Numbered from the stretch's first letter, positions 34,349 to 43,400 are shown. The stretch: 49,286 bases of DNA from Planctomycetota bacterium (GCA_022071975.1 JAJVIO010000059.1:1-49286), one strand, 5' to 3'. Numbers and translations: made by a program. Notes: a model not told the origin generated them from the sequence alone.

Positions 34349-35626
34349 CTAACGTCTGGCGTGGAATTGCATGGCGTCCATGCGGCAGAAGATGGCAAAC
34401 GTCGACATGCCGCCGGTGATCCAAAGCAATGTCTGATACGTGCCGAAGGATGAGCCCGCAATGAAGTAGATCATCGTCACCAGCACCATGGCCCACGTGG
34501 CGAACGCGCAGAAAAAGCTGAACCACCAGTATTCGCGCGGCGACTTCACGGCCGCGCACATAGGCAGCATCAGATTCAGGAACATGACCGCATTGCACAC
34601 AGCAATCAGTTGGCCGATGAAACCGGTGGTGAAAAAGAAGCCAACCTGGATCGCAATGGCAAGCAGCAGAACGGCGACGATGTTCGCCGCCCAGCGGAAC
34701 CTGCGCGGCATCGCGGCACGCCCCGCGCGGCTGAACTGCAGGAAGAAGTCGCCAATGTGCGTACGCACCAATCCCAGGGTGGCCAGCAGCAGGCCTGCTC
34801 CCATCGCGTACAACGCTGCTTTGCTCCATTGCGCAGGGATCACCCAGTAGGTGGCAACCAGCAACAAGAGCACAGAAGCCAAGGTCAGTCGGCCTTTCCG
34901 ACCGGTTCTCCGGTATCTGAGGGCGGCACGCACCGTCATGCGATACACCGGGTTTGCGGACTTCAACGCTTCACACTGGCCAATGCGCGCGACTTCGAAG
35001 CCGCTGTCCAGTTCCTGGGCACGGATGAAGTGCGCCAGCGCCTGCTCGTGATTGCCCTTGTAAAGGGCGGTTTCACCCGCCCAGTACTGGACGCGGGGAT
35101 CGTTTTCGTCTTCCACGATCGCCGCATCGATGGTGTCTTGTTCAACCTGGCTTTCGCCCAGCATGCGCAGCGCGACGGCGCGTTGTGTCAGTGCAAGCGT
35201 GTGGCCCGGGCAGAGGCGCAGGGCTGCGTTGGCGGCTTTGCGGGCATCATTCCATTTCTCGAAGATGTTCTGCACTTCGGCCAGCAGGGCAAACGCGTCG
35301 GCGTTCTCGGGGTCCATCACTATGGCTCTGCGGCACAGTTTTCTGACCCTGAGGATGTCGTGCTCGGCCATGGCCATCTGCGCTTCGTGCAGGAAATCGC
35401 TCGAGGTTCGCTCGTAAGGCGGCAGGAGCGCCAGGGCGGTTTCCGCGTGATCCCACGCCTTGTCCTCGTCACCGAGCGCGTCGTAACAGTCACTCAGGAG
35501 CTCGTGAATCGCGGGGTTCTCTGGGTCGTTCTCATGCAGTTGCCGCGCAAGTTCCAATGCACCTGACGCATCGCCCTCGGACAGCAGCTTTCGAGCAGCT
35601 TCAACTGTAGGTGCGTCGTCAGGCAT
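34349..35626 (-). CDS. TPR protein with C-terminal multi-pass membrane region
   Basis: 425 residues. Residues about 5-225 are tetratricopeptide-like repeats (AARKLLSEGDASGALELARQLHENDPENPAIHEL; NADAFALLAEVQNIFEKWNDARKAANAALRL), probably cytoplasmic. Residues about 240-415 contain six hydrophobic helices (LASVLLLLVATYWVIPAQW, ALYAMGAGLLLATLGLV, IVAVLLLAIAIQVGFFFTTGF, LIAVCNAVMFLNLMLPM, WWFSFFCAFATWAMVLVTMIYF, LLWITGGMSTFAIF). No enzymatic motif. Function unknown; perhaps a membrane-bound scaffold. It is separated from gyrA by 223 bases containing the palindromic hairpin. Confidence 0.8.
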   Translation of the reverse strand: MPDDAPTVEAARKLLSEGDASGALELARQLHENDPENPAIHELLSDCYDALGDEDKAWDHAETALALLPPYERTSSDFLHEAQMAMAEHDILRVRKLCRRAIVMDPENADAFALLAEVQNIFEKWNDARKAANAALRLCPGHTLALTQRAVALRMLGESQVEQDTIDAAIVEDENDPRVQYWAGETALYKGNHEQALAHFIRAQELDSGFEVARIGQCEALKSANPVYRMTVRAALRYRRTGRKGRLTLASVLLLLVATYWVIPAQWSKAALYAMGAGLLLATLGLVRTHIGDFFLQFSRAGRAAMPRRFRWAANIVAVLLLAIAIQVGFFFTTGFIGQLIAVCNAVMFLNLMLPMCAAVKSPREYWWFSFFCAFATWAMVLVTMIYFIAGSSFGTYQTLLWITGGMSTFAIFCRMDAMQFHARR

Positions 35627-35699
35627 AACTGGATTCTAGCCCGGCCGGGCAGCCAGTCACGCAGTGTCTGGCAAGTTGTGGAACGATGCGGGCAAGCTG

Positions 35700-37799
35700 C
35701 TACAGCTTCACGTCGATGCTTGCGAACAGCAGCTCTTCTGCCTGGGGCGCGGGTACGGGGCGGCCGAACAGGTAGCCCTGCGCCCAACGGCAGCCGTGGT
35801 CGAGCAGGAACTTGAGCTGGCCGGAATGTTCGATGCCTTCGGCGATCACCCGCAGGTTCATGGCGGCCGCCAGCGCGAGAATCGAGGTGCTGATCGCCAC
35901 GTGGTCCTTGTCGTGGGGCAGGCCGCTGATGAAGGAGCGATCCAGCTTGATTGCCTCAACGGGCAGCTTGCCCAGGTAGCTGAACGAGCTGTAGCCGGTG
36001 CCGAAATCGTCGATGGAAATGCCGATGCCCATAGCCTTGAGTTCGTCCAGGGCCTGCAGATCGCCCTTGGAGTAATCGACGAACACGCTCTCGGTCAGTT
36101 CGAGTTTCAGCGCCGACGTCGGCGGGCCGGTGTCTCGCAGCACGTCGCGCACCATGCTGACCACGTCTTCGCGCTGCAGCTGATAGGCCGACAGGTTGAC
36201 GCTGATGATGGTGGGCTCGCCGAACTGGTCCATCCACTGGCGGTTCTGGCGGCACGCCGCGTGCAGGACCTGGCGGCCCAGCGCGCAGATCAGCCCTGTT
36301 TCCTCGGCCACGGGGATGAAATCGGCCGGCGAAACCATGCCGCGACCGGGCTGCATCCAGCGCACCAGGGCTTCGTAGCCCGCCACGACGCGTTTCTTCA
36401 GGTCCACCACGGGCTGGTAGAAGACCACGATCTCGTCGCTGCCGATGGCGCGCCGCAGGTCAGTCTCGATGCGCATCATCATGACCGTCTGGCTGTGCAT
36501 CTCGATGTCGAACACTTCGTAGCGCCCGCGGCCCTTCTCCTTGGCGCGGTACATGGCGATATCGGCGTGGCGCAGCAGTTCTTCGGCGTCGCCTGAACCC
36601 TCCTGGCTGAGCGCGATGCCGATGCTCGCGCTGGCCTTCACATCCGTGCCGCGCACGACGACTTCCGGCTCCAGCGCTGAATGGATGCGTTCCGCCAGGT
36701 GTACCGCGTTGCGCAGGTCATGCACGTCTTCAATCACCACCGCGAACTCGTCGCCGCCCAGGCGCGCCACGGTGTCGGCCGGTCGAACGGCGCTCATGAG
36801 ACGCCGCGACACTTCCAGGATCAGCTGGTCGCCGGCCGTGTGGCCCATGCTGTCGTTGACCAGCTTGAAGCGGTCGAGGTCAACCAGCAGCACCGCGCAG
36901 CGGCATCCCGGCTGGTCATCGCGGCGTTTGAGCAGGTGGTTGATGCGGTTCATGGCAAGGGCGCGGTTGGGCAGGCCGGTGAGCTTGTCGTGGAAGGCGT
37001 CGTGCAGCATCTGGCGCTCGATGCGCTTCTTTTCGCTGATGTCGCGAATCACCGCTATGTAGAGGCGTTTGCTGCCTCCTTCCACTTCGCTGATGGTGAC
37101 CTCGGCGTCGATCAGGCGTCCGTCGCTGCGGCCGGCCACGAATTCGCGCGGGGTGCGCAACTGTTTGCGGACGTCGCCGGTGCCGGCCCTGCCGGGGAGT
37201 GGCAGAATGGGTATGCCGCCTTCGCCGGGGAACAGGCAGCCGATGTCGGCGCCGATCAGGTTCTCGGCGCTGAAGCCGTACATCTCGCAGATCGCGGCGT
37301 TGGCGGTGACGATGCGCCCGCCGTGGTCGAAGGTAACGATGCCGTCAGCGGCGGCCTCCAGGATCGCCTCGGTCTCAACCTTGTACTGCTGCAGGGCTGA
37401 CTCCACCTCGTTGAGGCGACGCCAGGTCTGGATGACTTTGACGGAGCGGGCGAGGCTGGCGCCGAATCGATCCAGGAAATCGGCGTCTTTCACCAGGTAA
37501 TCCAGTGCGCCGCGCCGCATGAAGTCAACGGCCAGGACTTCGCTGCCGTTGCCGGTGGTGATGATGAACGGGCGGTCAATGCCCTGTTCGTGCAGGGCAT
37601 CCAGCAGGGAAGTCGCGGTTTCATCCTTCAGGCTGTGGTCGATCACCAGCAGGTCGAAATCGCGCTCCCGCAGCAGGCGCAGGGCCTCGGGTACGCTGGA
37701 CGCCGTCGCGCTCTGGCAGCCGGCTTCCTGCGCCCGGCGCGCGACCAGCCGCGCGATGCCTTCGTCATCTTCGACGATCAGAATACGCTGCGATTCCAT
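35700..37799 (-). CDS. REC-PAS-GGDEF-EAL cyclic-di-GMP regulator
   Basis: 699 residues. Receiver domain at about 5-120 with phospho-acceptor Asp54 in LLVIDHSL. PAS at about 140-255. GGDEF domain at about 270-430 with intact LGGDEFAVV and an RPAD inhibitory I-site five residues before it. EAL domain at about 445-690 with intact YEALVRW, DDFGTGYSS and AEGIEH. Both synthesis and breakdown of c-di-GMP therefore look possible; which dominates cannot be told. The start ATG is at 37799, and its neighbours upstream (response regulator and histidine kinase) are on the same strand, 11 bases away, so it is the likely output of that pathway. Confidence 0.93.
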   Translation of the reverse strand: MESQRILIVEDDEGIARLVARRAQEAGCQSATASSVPEALRLLRERDFDLLVIDHSLKDETATSLLDALHEQGIDRPFIITTGNGSEVLAVDFMRRGALDYLVKDADFLDRFGASLARSVKVIQTWRRLNEVESALQQYKVETEAILEAAADGIVTFDHGGRIVTANAAICEMYGFSAENLIGADIGCLFPGEGGIPILPLPGRAGTGDVRKQLRTPREFVAGRSDGRLIDAEVTISEVEGGSKRLYIAVIRDISEKKRIERQMLHDAFHDKLTGLPNRALAMNRINHLLKRRDDQPGCRCAVLLVDLDRFKLVNDSMGHTAGDQLILEVSRRLMSAVRPADTVARLGGDEFAVVIEDVHDLRNAVHLAERIHSALEPEVVVRGTDVKASASIGIALSQEGSGDAEELLRHADIAMYRAKEKGRGRYEVFDIEMHSQTVMMMRIETDLRRAIGSDEIVVFYQPVVDLKKRVVAGYEALVRWMQPGRGMVSPADFIPVAEETGLICALGRQVLHAACRQNRQWMDQFGEPTIISVNLSAYQLQREDVVSMVRDVLRDTGPPTSALKLELTESVFVDYSKGDLQALDELKAMGIGISIDDFGTGYSSFSYLGKLPVEAIKLDRSFISGLPHDKDHVAISTSILALAAAMNLRVIAEGIEHSGQLKFLLDHGCRWAQGYLFGRPVPAPQAEELLFASIDVKL

Positions 37800-37810
37800 G
37801 ACGCACTTCC

Positions 37811-38257
37811 TCAGGCCACCAGCGGCGGCACGTGCACAACCTGCAGAAACTGCGCCAGCCGACGCAGGACTTCATTGAACGCCTTGGGATCTATCGGCTT
37901 GATCACGTACTCGCTGCAGCCCAGTTCATGGCAGCGCTTCACTTCGCGCGGGTCATCGGTCGTCGTCAGCATGATCACCGGCATCAGCCGCAGCCTCGGG
38001 TTCTCCTTGATTCGCCTCAGCACTTCGTCGCCGCTTATCTTGGGCATGCGGATATCCAGCAGCAGCATGTAGCGGCAAGCCGGATCGAGCCCTTCGGCGG
38101 CGCCGGGCCGCGGCTCCAGGAAATCCAGGATCGCCTGGCCGTCCGGGAAGTGGCGGACCGGGCAGGTAAATCCGGCGTCGCGGAGCGCCTTGGTAATCAG
38201 CTTCGCGTGGCCGGGATCATCTTCTGCCAGCAGCAGTTCCGTCTGGGTGCTTTTCAT
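37811..38257 (-). CDS. Single-domain response regulator, Rcp1 type
   Basis: 148 residues. A receiver domain only: acidic pocket LLLAEDDPGH, phospho-Asp in YMLLLDIRMPKISGDEVL, Thr in IMLTTTDD and Lys in YVIKPIDP. The long loop before the Asp (EPRPGAAEGLDPACR) is a mark of the Rcp1 group that works with phytochrome-like or PAS kinases. No DNA-binding domain. Its ATG overlaps the histidine kinase stop (ATGA at 38257-38254), so the pair is translationally coupled and is probably a cognate kinase-regulator pair. Confidence 0.93.
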   Translation of the reverse strand: MKSTQTELLLAEDDPGHAKLITKALRDAGFTCPVRHFPDGQAILDFLEPRPGAAEGLDPACRYMLLLDIRMPKISGDEVLRRIKENPRLRLMPVIMLTTTDDPREVKRCHELGCSEYVIKPIDPKAFNEVLRRLAQFLQVVHVPPLVA

Positions 38258-39921
38258 GGTCGCCCCGCTCCCGGAAGTTGAACCCCGGCGTGCGGCACGC
38301 GCTGGGTACCGTTCCGGACGCTTTCGAGACGCGGCGCCGGCCGCGTAACCACGAAGCGGCAGCCGCCTGCTTCGCCGCTTTCGACTCGCACCGACCCGTT
38401 GTGCCGGTCCACGATCCGACGCACGATGGCCAGGCCAAGGCCTTCGCCGGCCACCGCGCCGGAAGGGTTAAGGCGGTGGAACATGTCAAACACCCGAGCC
38501 CGGTGGGCTGGCTCGATGCCGGGGCCGTTGTCCTCAACGAAGTAAAGCGACTCGCGGCTTTTGGCGCTCCCGCGCACGCTGATGGAGCACTGCACGTCCG
38601 GCCTGCGGTACTTGATGGCGTTGTCCAGCAGGTTCGCGAACACCTGGCTGAGCTGCGCGGAATCGCCGTGGCAGGGCGGCAGGTCCTGCACTTCCAGCTT
38701 CACGCCAAGCTGGTCGATGGTGTACCGCATGGAGCGCGCCACCTCCGACAGCAGCTCATTCATGTCCAGCCGCCGCAGCTGAAGATCCACGGTGCCCAGC
38801 CGCGAGAGCCGCAGCAGGCCGCTGATCAGCTGGTCCATCCGGCGCGCGCTGCTGCGGATGAACCCAAGCGACTCCGGCACCTCTTCCGCCACGATGCGCG
38901 TCAGTTCTTCACGCGCCGCAGCGGACAAATCCTCCCGCACCAGCACGGCCAGCCTGGCGCACGACTTCTCCAGCTCTTCGCCGAAGCCCTGCAGGTTCAC
39001 CAGCGGCGAGCGCAGGTCGTGGCTGGCGGCGTAGATGATGCTTTCCAGCTCGCGGTTCTTTTCCTCAAGAGCCCTGACCAGGCTCTGGCGCTCTTTCTCG
39101 TAACGCAGCTCGTGGCTGATGTCCCGGATCACCCACAGGTAGCGGCGGGCGCCGGCGGCCTTGAAGCCGTTCACGGTGATCGCGGCCCTGAAATCTTCGC
39201 CGTTTGCGCGCAGCACGTCGGCGCTCAAGGCCGCGCCTTTCAGGAAGTCCAGCCCCTCCGTGCGGCGGCGGTCCACGCGGATCGCGCTTGCCACCTCGGG
39301 GGCGAACAGGCTTTCGATGTTCGAACCGGCAAGCTCCTGCGCGCTGCGCCCCAGCATGTGCACAGCAGCGGGGTTCACCTCGCAGATCAAACCGTCCTCA
39401 TCGACCGTGAGCACGGCATCGGGGATGGTCTTGACCAGGTTCGACAGGTGTTCTTCGCGCTCGACCAGGCGTTCGTTGGCTTCACGCAGGCGCTCTTCAC
39501 TTTGCCGAAGGGCGTCCTGGCTGCTGCGCTGGGCGGTCACGTCGCGGACGAACGCCAGCACGTGTGGTCGACCGTCGTAGTTGCATGGGCTCAGTCCGAG
39601 TTCAATGGGCACTTCCACGCCGTCGTGTCGCCGCGCGGACAGGGGCTTACCCGCGGCCATGGGACGGCGCACGGGCGCGGCCTGGTACGCTTCGCGGATG
39701 CCCCGGTGGCGCGGCCGCACCGAATCAGGCACCAGCATTTCGACCGCGGAGCCGATCAGCTGGGCGCGCGGATAACCGAACAGGCGCTCGGCCTGCTCGT
39801 TGGCGAAGACGATTTTCCCCGCGCCGTCCACCATCAGGACGGCGTCCGGGGCCTGCTCCACGACGACGTGAAAAAGGTCGGTCGGGGCGTTCGGTTGCGT
39901 CTGTGCTTCACCGTGGCTCAC
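38254..39921 (-). CDS. PAS-PAS sensor histidine kinase
   Basis: 555 residues from the GTG at 39921 (MSHGEAQTQ, AGAGAG site five bases upstream); an in-frame TTG at 39948 would add nine. Two PAS domains (about 15-140, QAPDAVLMVDGAGKIVFANE; about 160-275, IPDAVLTVDEDGLICEVNP) precede a HisKA domain with the phospho-His in IYAASHDLRSPLVN and an HATPase_c domain (FANLLDNAIKYR, VEDNGPGIEP, GEGLGLAIVRRIVDRH). No membrane helix, so a soluble sensor. It is the first gene of an operon with the Rcp1-like regulator and the GGDEF-EAL protein. The ligand is unknown. Confidence 0.9.
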   Translation of the reverse strand: MSHGEAQTQPNAPTDLFHVVVEQAPDAVLMVDGAGKIVFANEQAERLFGYPRAQLIGSAVEMLVPDSVRPRHRGIREAYQAAPVRRPMAAGKPLSARRHDGVEVPIELGLSPCNYDGRPHVLAFVRDVTAQRSSQDALRQSEERLREANERLVEREEHLSNLVKTIPDAVLTVDEDGLICEVNPAAVHMLGRSAQELAGSNIESLFAPEVASAIRVDRRRTEGLDFLKGAALSADVLRANGEDFRAAITVNGFKAAGARRYLWVIRDISHELRYEKERQSLVRALEEKNRELESIIYAASHDLRSPLVNLQGFGEELEKSCARLAVLVREDLSAAAREELTRIVAEEVPESLGFIRSSARRMDQLISGLLRLSRLGTVDLQLRRLDMNELLSEVARSMRYTIDQLGVKLEVQDLPPCHGDSAQLSQVFANLLDNAIKYRRPDVQCSISVRGSAKSRESLYFVEDNGPGIEPAHRARVFDMFHRLNPSGAVAGEGLGLAIVRRIVDRHNGSVRVESGEAGGCRFVVTRPAPRLESVRNGTQRVPHAGVQLPGAGRP

Positions 39922-40086
39922 AAAGACTCTCTTGCGGTTGCGTTCCAACGCTGCGAATCATGTGGCAAGCGGATCTTGAGCAGCCTCCGGTCGAGTTCAG
40001 GAGGTTGAACCGATTAGTCGAAGTAGCGGCAATTCTTGCTTCTTGTCGCGAACCGAATCATGTGCGTCGCAGTGCCAATGTTGGGA

Positions 40087-40115
40087 AGTCTACGCGATGC
40101 AATGCAATTTGTCGA
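40087..40115 (-). promoter_or_regulatory. Candidate promoter for the signalling operon
   Basis: On the minus strand TCGACA (40115-40110) and TAGACT (40092-40087) are separated by 17 bases, about 165 bases before the kinase start. Consensus match only, in AT-richer DNA. Confidence 0.3.
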
Positions 40116-40432
40116 TACTGTTCTCTTTTGTGCAACATCGATGCATTGTGACTTCAATGAATGACACGCTGAGACTATAGCATATGTTCAAACGACATTT
40201 CGATTTAGATTTTTACGAATTTACGAACTACCATGTATTTGCATATTTCTTACAGCCTTAGATGCAATTTTTTTATTGTTTTATGACGTCTTGGTATTCA
40301 GTACTTCAACGTTTTGCACGGTTATTCGGACCGAACGTGAACCGGCTCTACCCATGAGTCAACCACGCTGGCGAAGGCTGCAATCTCCCCGTTCAACTCG
40401 CCGCACGCGAGTTTGCCTGAGACGTCAGTGCT

Positions 40433-40579
40433 CTACTTCACACCCGCCGCCTGCGGATGGCCCGCCATCTTGGCGGTGCGGTAGTTGCGCATGGCCTCGC
40501 CCTTGTTCACGCTCATGTGGAACAGACCGTGCTCATACACCAGCCCCAGGCGGTACGCGGCTTCGGCCCCGGAGGAGGA
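40433..40579 (-). pseudogene. Orphan 3' fragment of a Sel1-repeat protein gene
   Basis: The minus strand reads 48 codons, GAEAAYRLGLVYEHGLFHMS, then NKGEAMRNYRTAKMAGHPQAAGVK and a TAG stop at 40435-40433. This is a typical Sel1-like (TPR-related) repeat end. An in-frame TAA at 40582-40580 lies directly upstream, and there is no start codon with a ribosome site, so the front of the gene is gone. It is a remnant, lying in the AT-richer island. Confidence 0.7.
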
Positions 40580-40933
40580 TTAGATAATCCATCGTAGATA
40601 ATTTCAGGGCAAATTCGAGCGCTTTAATTACGTTTGGTAATGTAATGGATTCCTAGATTGCAGGCAGGCGTGATTTTACACGCGCCACAAGCAAGTCGAT
40701 CTGTCAAATTGCTGAGAACGGGGGTCGAGCATATAACCGGTGTAAATAACGTAGTTTACAGCGATAAGCCCGCACCATGCGTATGTAAGTCGCCGTCAAT
40801 GACCTGGCTCGCGCGGAAACTCCAGCGGGCTGAATCGTACAGTTGTCGGCTGTTCATCTCGCCGGCGGGGCTGCGCTAACGCCTGCGACGCCGTTGTCGG
40901 GGTTGCTGCCGTTGAGTCGGAAATCCTCGACGA

Positions 40934-40978
40934 GCAAACCCGGGCTCGTGACCCGCGGCGCATCCGCCCGGGGTTTGC
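40934..40978 (-). terminator. Hairpin downstream of glyS
   Basis: GCAAACCCGGGC (40934-40945) pairs with GCCCGGGGTTTGC (40966-40978, one bulged G) just after the glycyl-tRNA synthetase stop. No clear U-run, so terminator function is tentative. Confidence 0.5.
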
Positions 40979-40993
40979 ATCCCGGGCTTTGGT

Positions 40994-43060
40994 TTATTCG
41001 CCTTGCAGGCGGGGCAGCAGGTAGCTGGGCAGGTCGTCGATCTTTACCCGCTCCTGCTCCATGCTGTCGCGTTCGCGCACCGTTACCGTGCCGTCCTCGA
41101 GGCTTTCGAAATCCACCGTGATGCAGAACGGCGTGCCGATTTCGTCCTGGCGGCGGTACAGGCGGCCGATGCCGGCGCTGTCGTCGTACACCACCCTGAA
41201 GTGGCGCTGGAAACGTTCCTTGATCGCCTGGGCCAGCTCCACCAGCTCCGGCTTGTTCTTCTTCAGCGGGAACACCGCCAGCTTCACCGGCGCCAGCGCC
41301 GGGTGCAGGCGCAGCACCGTGCGGGTGCAGTCCTCAACCAGCTTTTCCGTGGGCGGCCGGAACTTCTTGACGGGCTCGAGGTTCTGGGCGCCCTCGTGGT
41401 CGAGCGCAGTCAGCAGCTCGGTGAGGCTTGCCGGCAGGCGCGCGACGGTTTCGTCCAGCACGTTCAGGAATGCTTCCACCTTTGCGGGGTCGTGCTTGGC
41501 CTCGCGCCCGGCGGCGATTTCCTTCTGCGCCTCCTTGATCTTCTTCTCGGCGTTCTTGCGGATCATGGCGGCGTCGGACTTGATCTGGTCGATCTGCTGC
41601 TTGGTGGGCTCGGTCACCACTTCGTCGTGGTAGGCCTCGCACAGGAAGGTCAGCATGGCGCGGGTGGCGCCGGCCGAGGGCTCGATCACCCAGGGGATGT
41701 AGCGGGCCTTGGCATCCGGGTCGAAGTAGTCGAGTTTTACAGTGCTGTCCTTGTTGGGCTCAAGTTTAAGCCGCTTCAAATCCTCTTCGGGGATGTCGTT
41801 GCTGTGGGCTGTTAAATCGAAGTCGGTGCGGTTGGCGACGCCCTCGATTTCTCCCCAGCCGAGCGAGCCGGGGAACAGGTATTCGATGTCCGTGGTGGCC
41901 TTGGCGTAGTGGGCCAGCTCGTCGGGTGTCTGGGCGCGGGCGCGGAAACGCGCGGCCGTGGCGTCGCGATCCTCAAGCGTGGCAGAGGGCGAAGTGGCGT
42001 AGCGCAGCCACCAGTTGAACCTCTGCTCGACCCACTCCTCGTGCCACTGCTGGTCGTTCTTTTCGCCTTCTTTCACGAACTGGGGCGGCTTGATGAAGAA
42101 CTCGATCTCCATCTGCTCGAACTCGCGCGTGCGGAAGATGAAGTTTCCGGGCGTGATCTCGTTGCGGAAGGCCTTGCCGATCTGGGCCACGCCAAAGGGA
42201 ATTTTACGCGCCATGGCCCGCTGCACATGGGCAAAGTTCATGAAGATGCCCTGGGCGGTTTCCGGCCGCAGGTAAACGCGGGCGGCTTTTTCCTCGTCAG
42301 TGCCCTTGTCGGCCGCAACCGGGCCGACATGTGATTGGAACATCAGGTTGAAGTTGCGGGGTTCTGTAAACTCCTTGCTTCCGCACTTCGGGCACTCAAT
42401 TTCCTTCGCTTTAAAACAGGCAAATTCAAACGCAGTGGCATTCTGCTCGATGAACTGCTTGTGGGCCTCTTGGGCACTTTTCATCCGCTGATTAGCCCGT
42501 CTTGCGTCTTCATCGTCGACCATCTTCCGGGCCGCCGCCTCATCGCCAGCGTCCTTGAATTTCAAGAACAGTCGGCCCAGCGGCCACCAAATCTCGTGTG
42601 CAGCCTGAATCTCCTGCATGATCTGCACACCCGCTGTTCTTAAAGGTTCGGGCATTGCGGCACATACGCGTTCGTGAGCCTGAAAGTGCCGTAACCACGT
42701 ATCCGCTCTCCGCACGTCTTCCTGTCTAACCTTACCAATCCACGCACCAACTAGGTCGTCCGCGCGAAAGCGTGAACGGCAGGCCTTACAGTCCACCAGC
42801 GGGTCGCTGAAGGTGGCTTCGTGGCCGGAGTGTTGCCATACCTTGCGGCTCATGAGCACGGCTGCATCTAACCCTTCCATGTCGTTGCGGGTGTAGATGG
42901 TGTCCTGCCACCAGGCCTTCTTGATGTTGTTCAGCAGCTCCACGCCGAGGGGGCCGTAGTCCCAGAAGCTGGCGACGCCGCCGTAAACGGCGCTGCCCGG
43001 AAACACGAACCCGCGACGCATGCAGAGGTTGCGAACTTGCTCAAGACTGTTGGCCGGCAT
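40994..43060 (-). CDS. glyS: Glycyl-tRNA synthetase (dimeric class II type) with two large insertions
   Basis: Charges tRNA-Gly. 688 residues against about 460-500 usual for this type. Class II motifs are intact: RPETAQGIFMNF, motif 2 region FRNEITPGNFIFRTREFEQME, motif 3 EPSAGATRAMLTFL; the anticodon-binding domain is at about 590-688. The zinc-ribbon halves VDCKACRSRF (Cys91, Cys94) and ECPKCGSKEF (Cys223, Cys226) are separated by an insertion at about residues 102-210 (DNA 42431-42757), whose base composition is visibly less GC-rich. A second insertion at about 483-588 is a charged helix (KKIKEAQKEIAAGREAKHDP) between motif 3 and the anticodon domain. ATG at 43060; symbol used in its single-chain sense. 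Confidence 0.93.
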   Translation of the reverse strand: MPANSLEQVRNLCMRRGFVFPGSAVYGGVASFWDYGPLGVELLNNIKKAWWQDTIYTRNDMEGLDAAVLMSRKVWQHSGHEATFSDPLVDCKACRSRFRADDLVGAWIGKVRQEDVRRADTWLRHFQAHERVCAAMPEPLRTAGVQIMQEIQAAHEIWWPLGRLFLKFKDAGDEAAARKMVDDEDARRANQRMKSAQEAHKQFIEQNATAFEFACFKAKEIECPKCGSKEFTEPRNFNLMFQSHVGPVAADKGTDEEKAARVYLRPETAQGIFMNFAHVQRAMARKIPFGVAQIGKAFRNEITPGNFIFRTREFEQMEIEFFIKPPQFVKEGEKNDQQWHEEWVEQRFNWWLRYATSPSATLEDRDATAARFRARAQTPDELAHYAKATTDIEYLFPGSLGWGEIEGVANRTDFDLTAHSNDIPEEDLKRLKLEPNKDSTVKLDYFDPDAKARYIPWVIEPSAGATRAMLTFLCEAYHDEVVTEPTKQQIDQIKSDAAMIRKNAEKKIKEAQKEIAAGREAKHDPAKVEAFLNVLDETVARLPASLTELLTALDHEGAQNLEPVKKFRPPTEKLVEDCTRTVLRLHPALAPVKLAVFPLKKNKPELVELAQAIKERFQRHFRVVYDDSAGIGRLYRRQDEIGTPFCITVDFESLEDGTVTVRERDSMEQERVKIDDLPSYLLPRLQGE

Positions 43061-43079
43061 GTCTACTCCGTTTCAACTC

Positions 43080-43338
43080 ACGCGAAGATCGCGAAGGTCG
43101 CGCAGAAGGCAAAGGCGTGATTAACCACGAAAGCACGAAAACACAAAAGGCACAGCGACGCGGGCAGGCATGTAACCCCCGCCTGACTGTTTGAACTTCA
43201 GTGTTCGCACAGGGCGCGCTGAGCACACGGAGATCAACCGCGGGTAAACACGGGTGAACACGAATCGCGCACGAGCCGGAACGTGTTCACCTGTGTTTAC
43301 CTGTGGTTCCAACGTACTTCCCTTCGCGTCCTTCGCGT
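43080..43338. repeat. Nested inverted repeats built of short tandem units
   Basis: Outer arms ACGCGAAGATCGCGAAGG (43080-43097) and CCTTCGCGTCCTTCGCGT (43321-43338) pair at 16 of 18 positions. Inner arms GGTAAACACGGGTGAACACG (43243-43262) and its complement at 43282-43301 pair at 19 of 20. Between them are tandem 8-bp units, CCACGAAA, GCACGAAA, ACACAAAA (43125-43148). With the features to 43503 this fills the gene-free 43061-43503 spacer; no coding potential seen. Confidence 0.75.
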
Positions 43339-43400
43339 CAAATCCAACGCGCGCTCTAGCTACCAGTGGGGTAACGAATTGCAAGGGGTGAACGCTTCAG

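Larger units (their letters stand above)
39922..40993. other. 1.07-kb AT-richer intergenic region
   Basis: No convincing intact gene, tRNA or known RNA is visible. The part 40140-40320 is markedly AT-rich compared with the rest of the window. It holds a candidate minus-strand promoter (40087-40115), a Sel1 gene fragment (40433-40579) and the glyS terminator hairpin (40934-40978). Elsewhere no structure stands out; the composition suggests decayed or acquired DNA. Confidence 0.6.

Noticed and set aside
34126..34461. Longer gyrA start giving 112 extra residues
   Set aside because: The added part runs through the palindromic hairpin and a spacer and has no homology-like character; the ATG at 34125 begins directly before the conserved GyrA N-terminus.
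40276..40587. 103-codon plus-strand gene
   Set aside because: Arg/Pro/Ser-rich translation and overlap with the better supported Sel1 fragment on the other strand.
39922..40993. tRNA or riboswitch in the AT-richer spacer
   Set aside because: No cloverleaf with a T-arm GTTC and CCA-compatible end, and no known riboswitch core could be recognised by eye; a covariance-model search would settle it.
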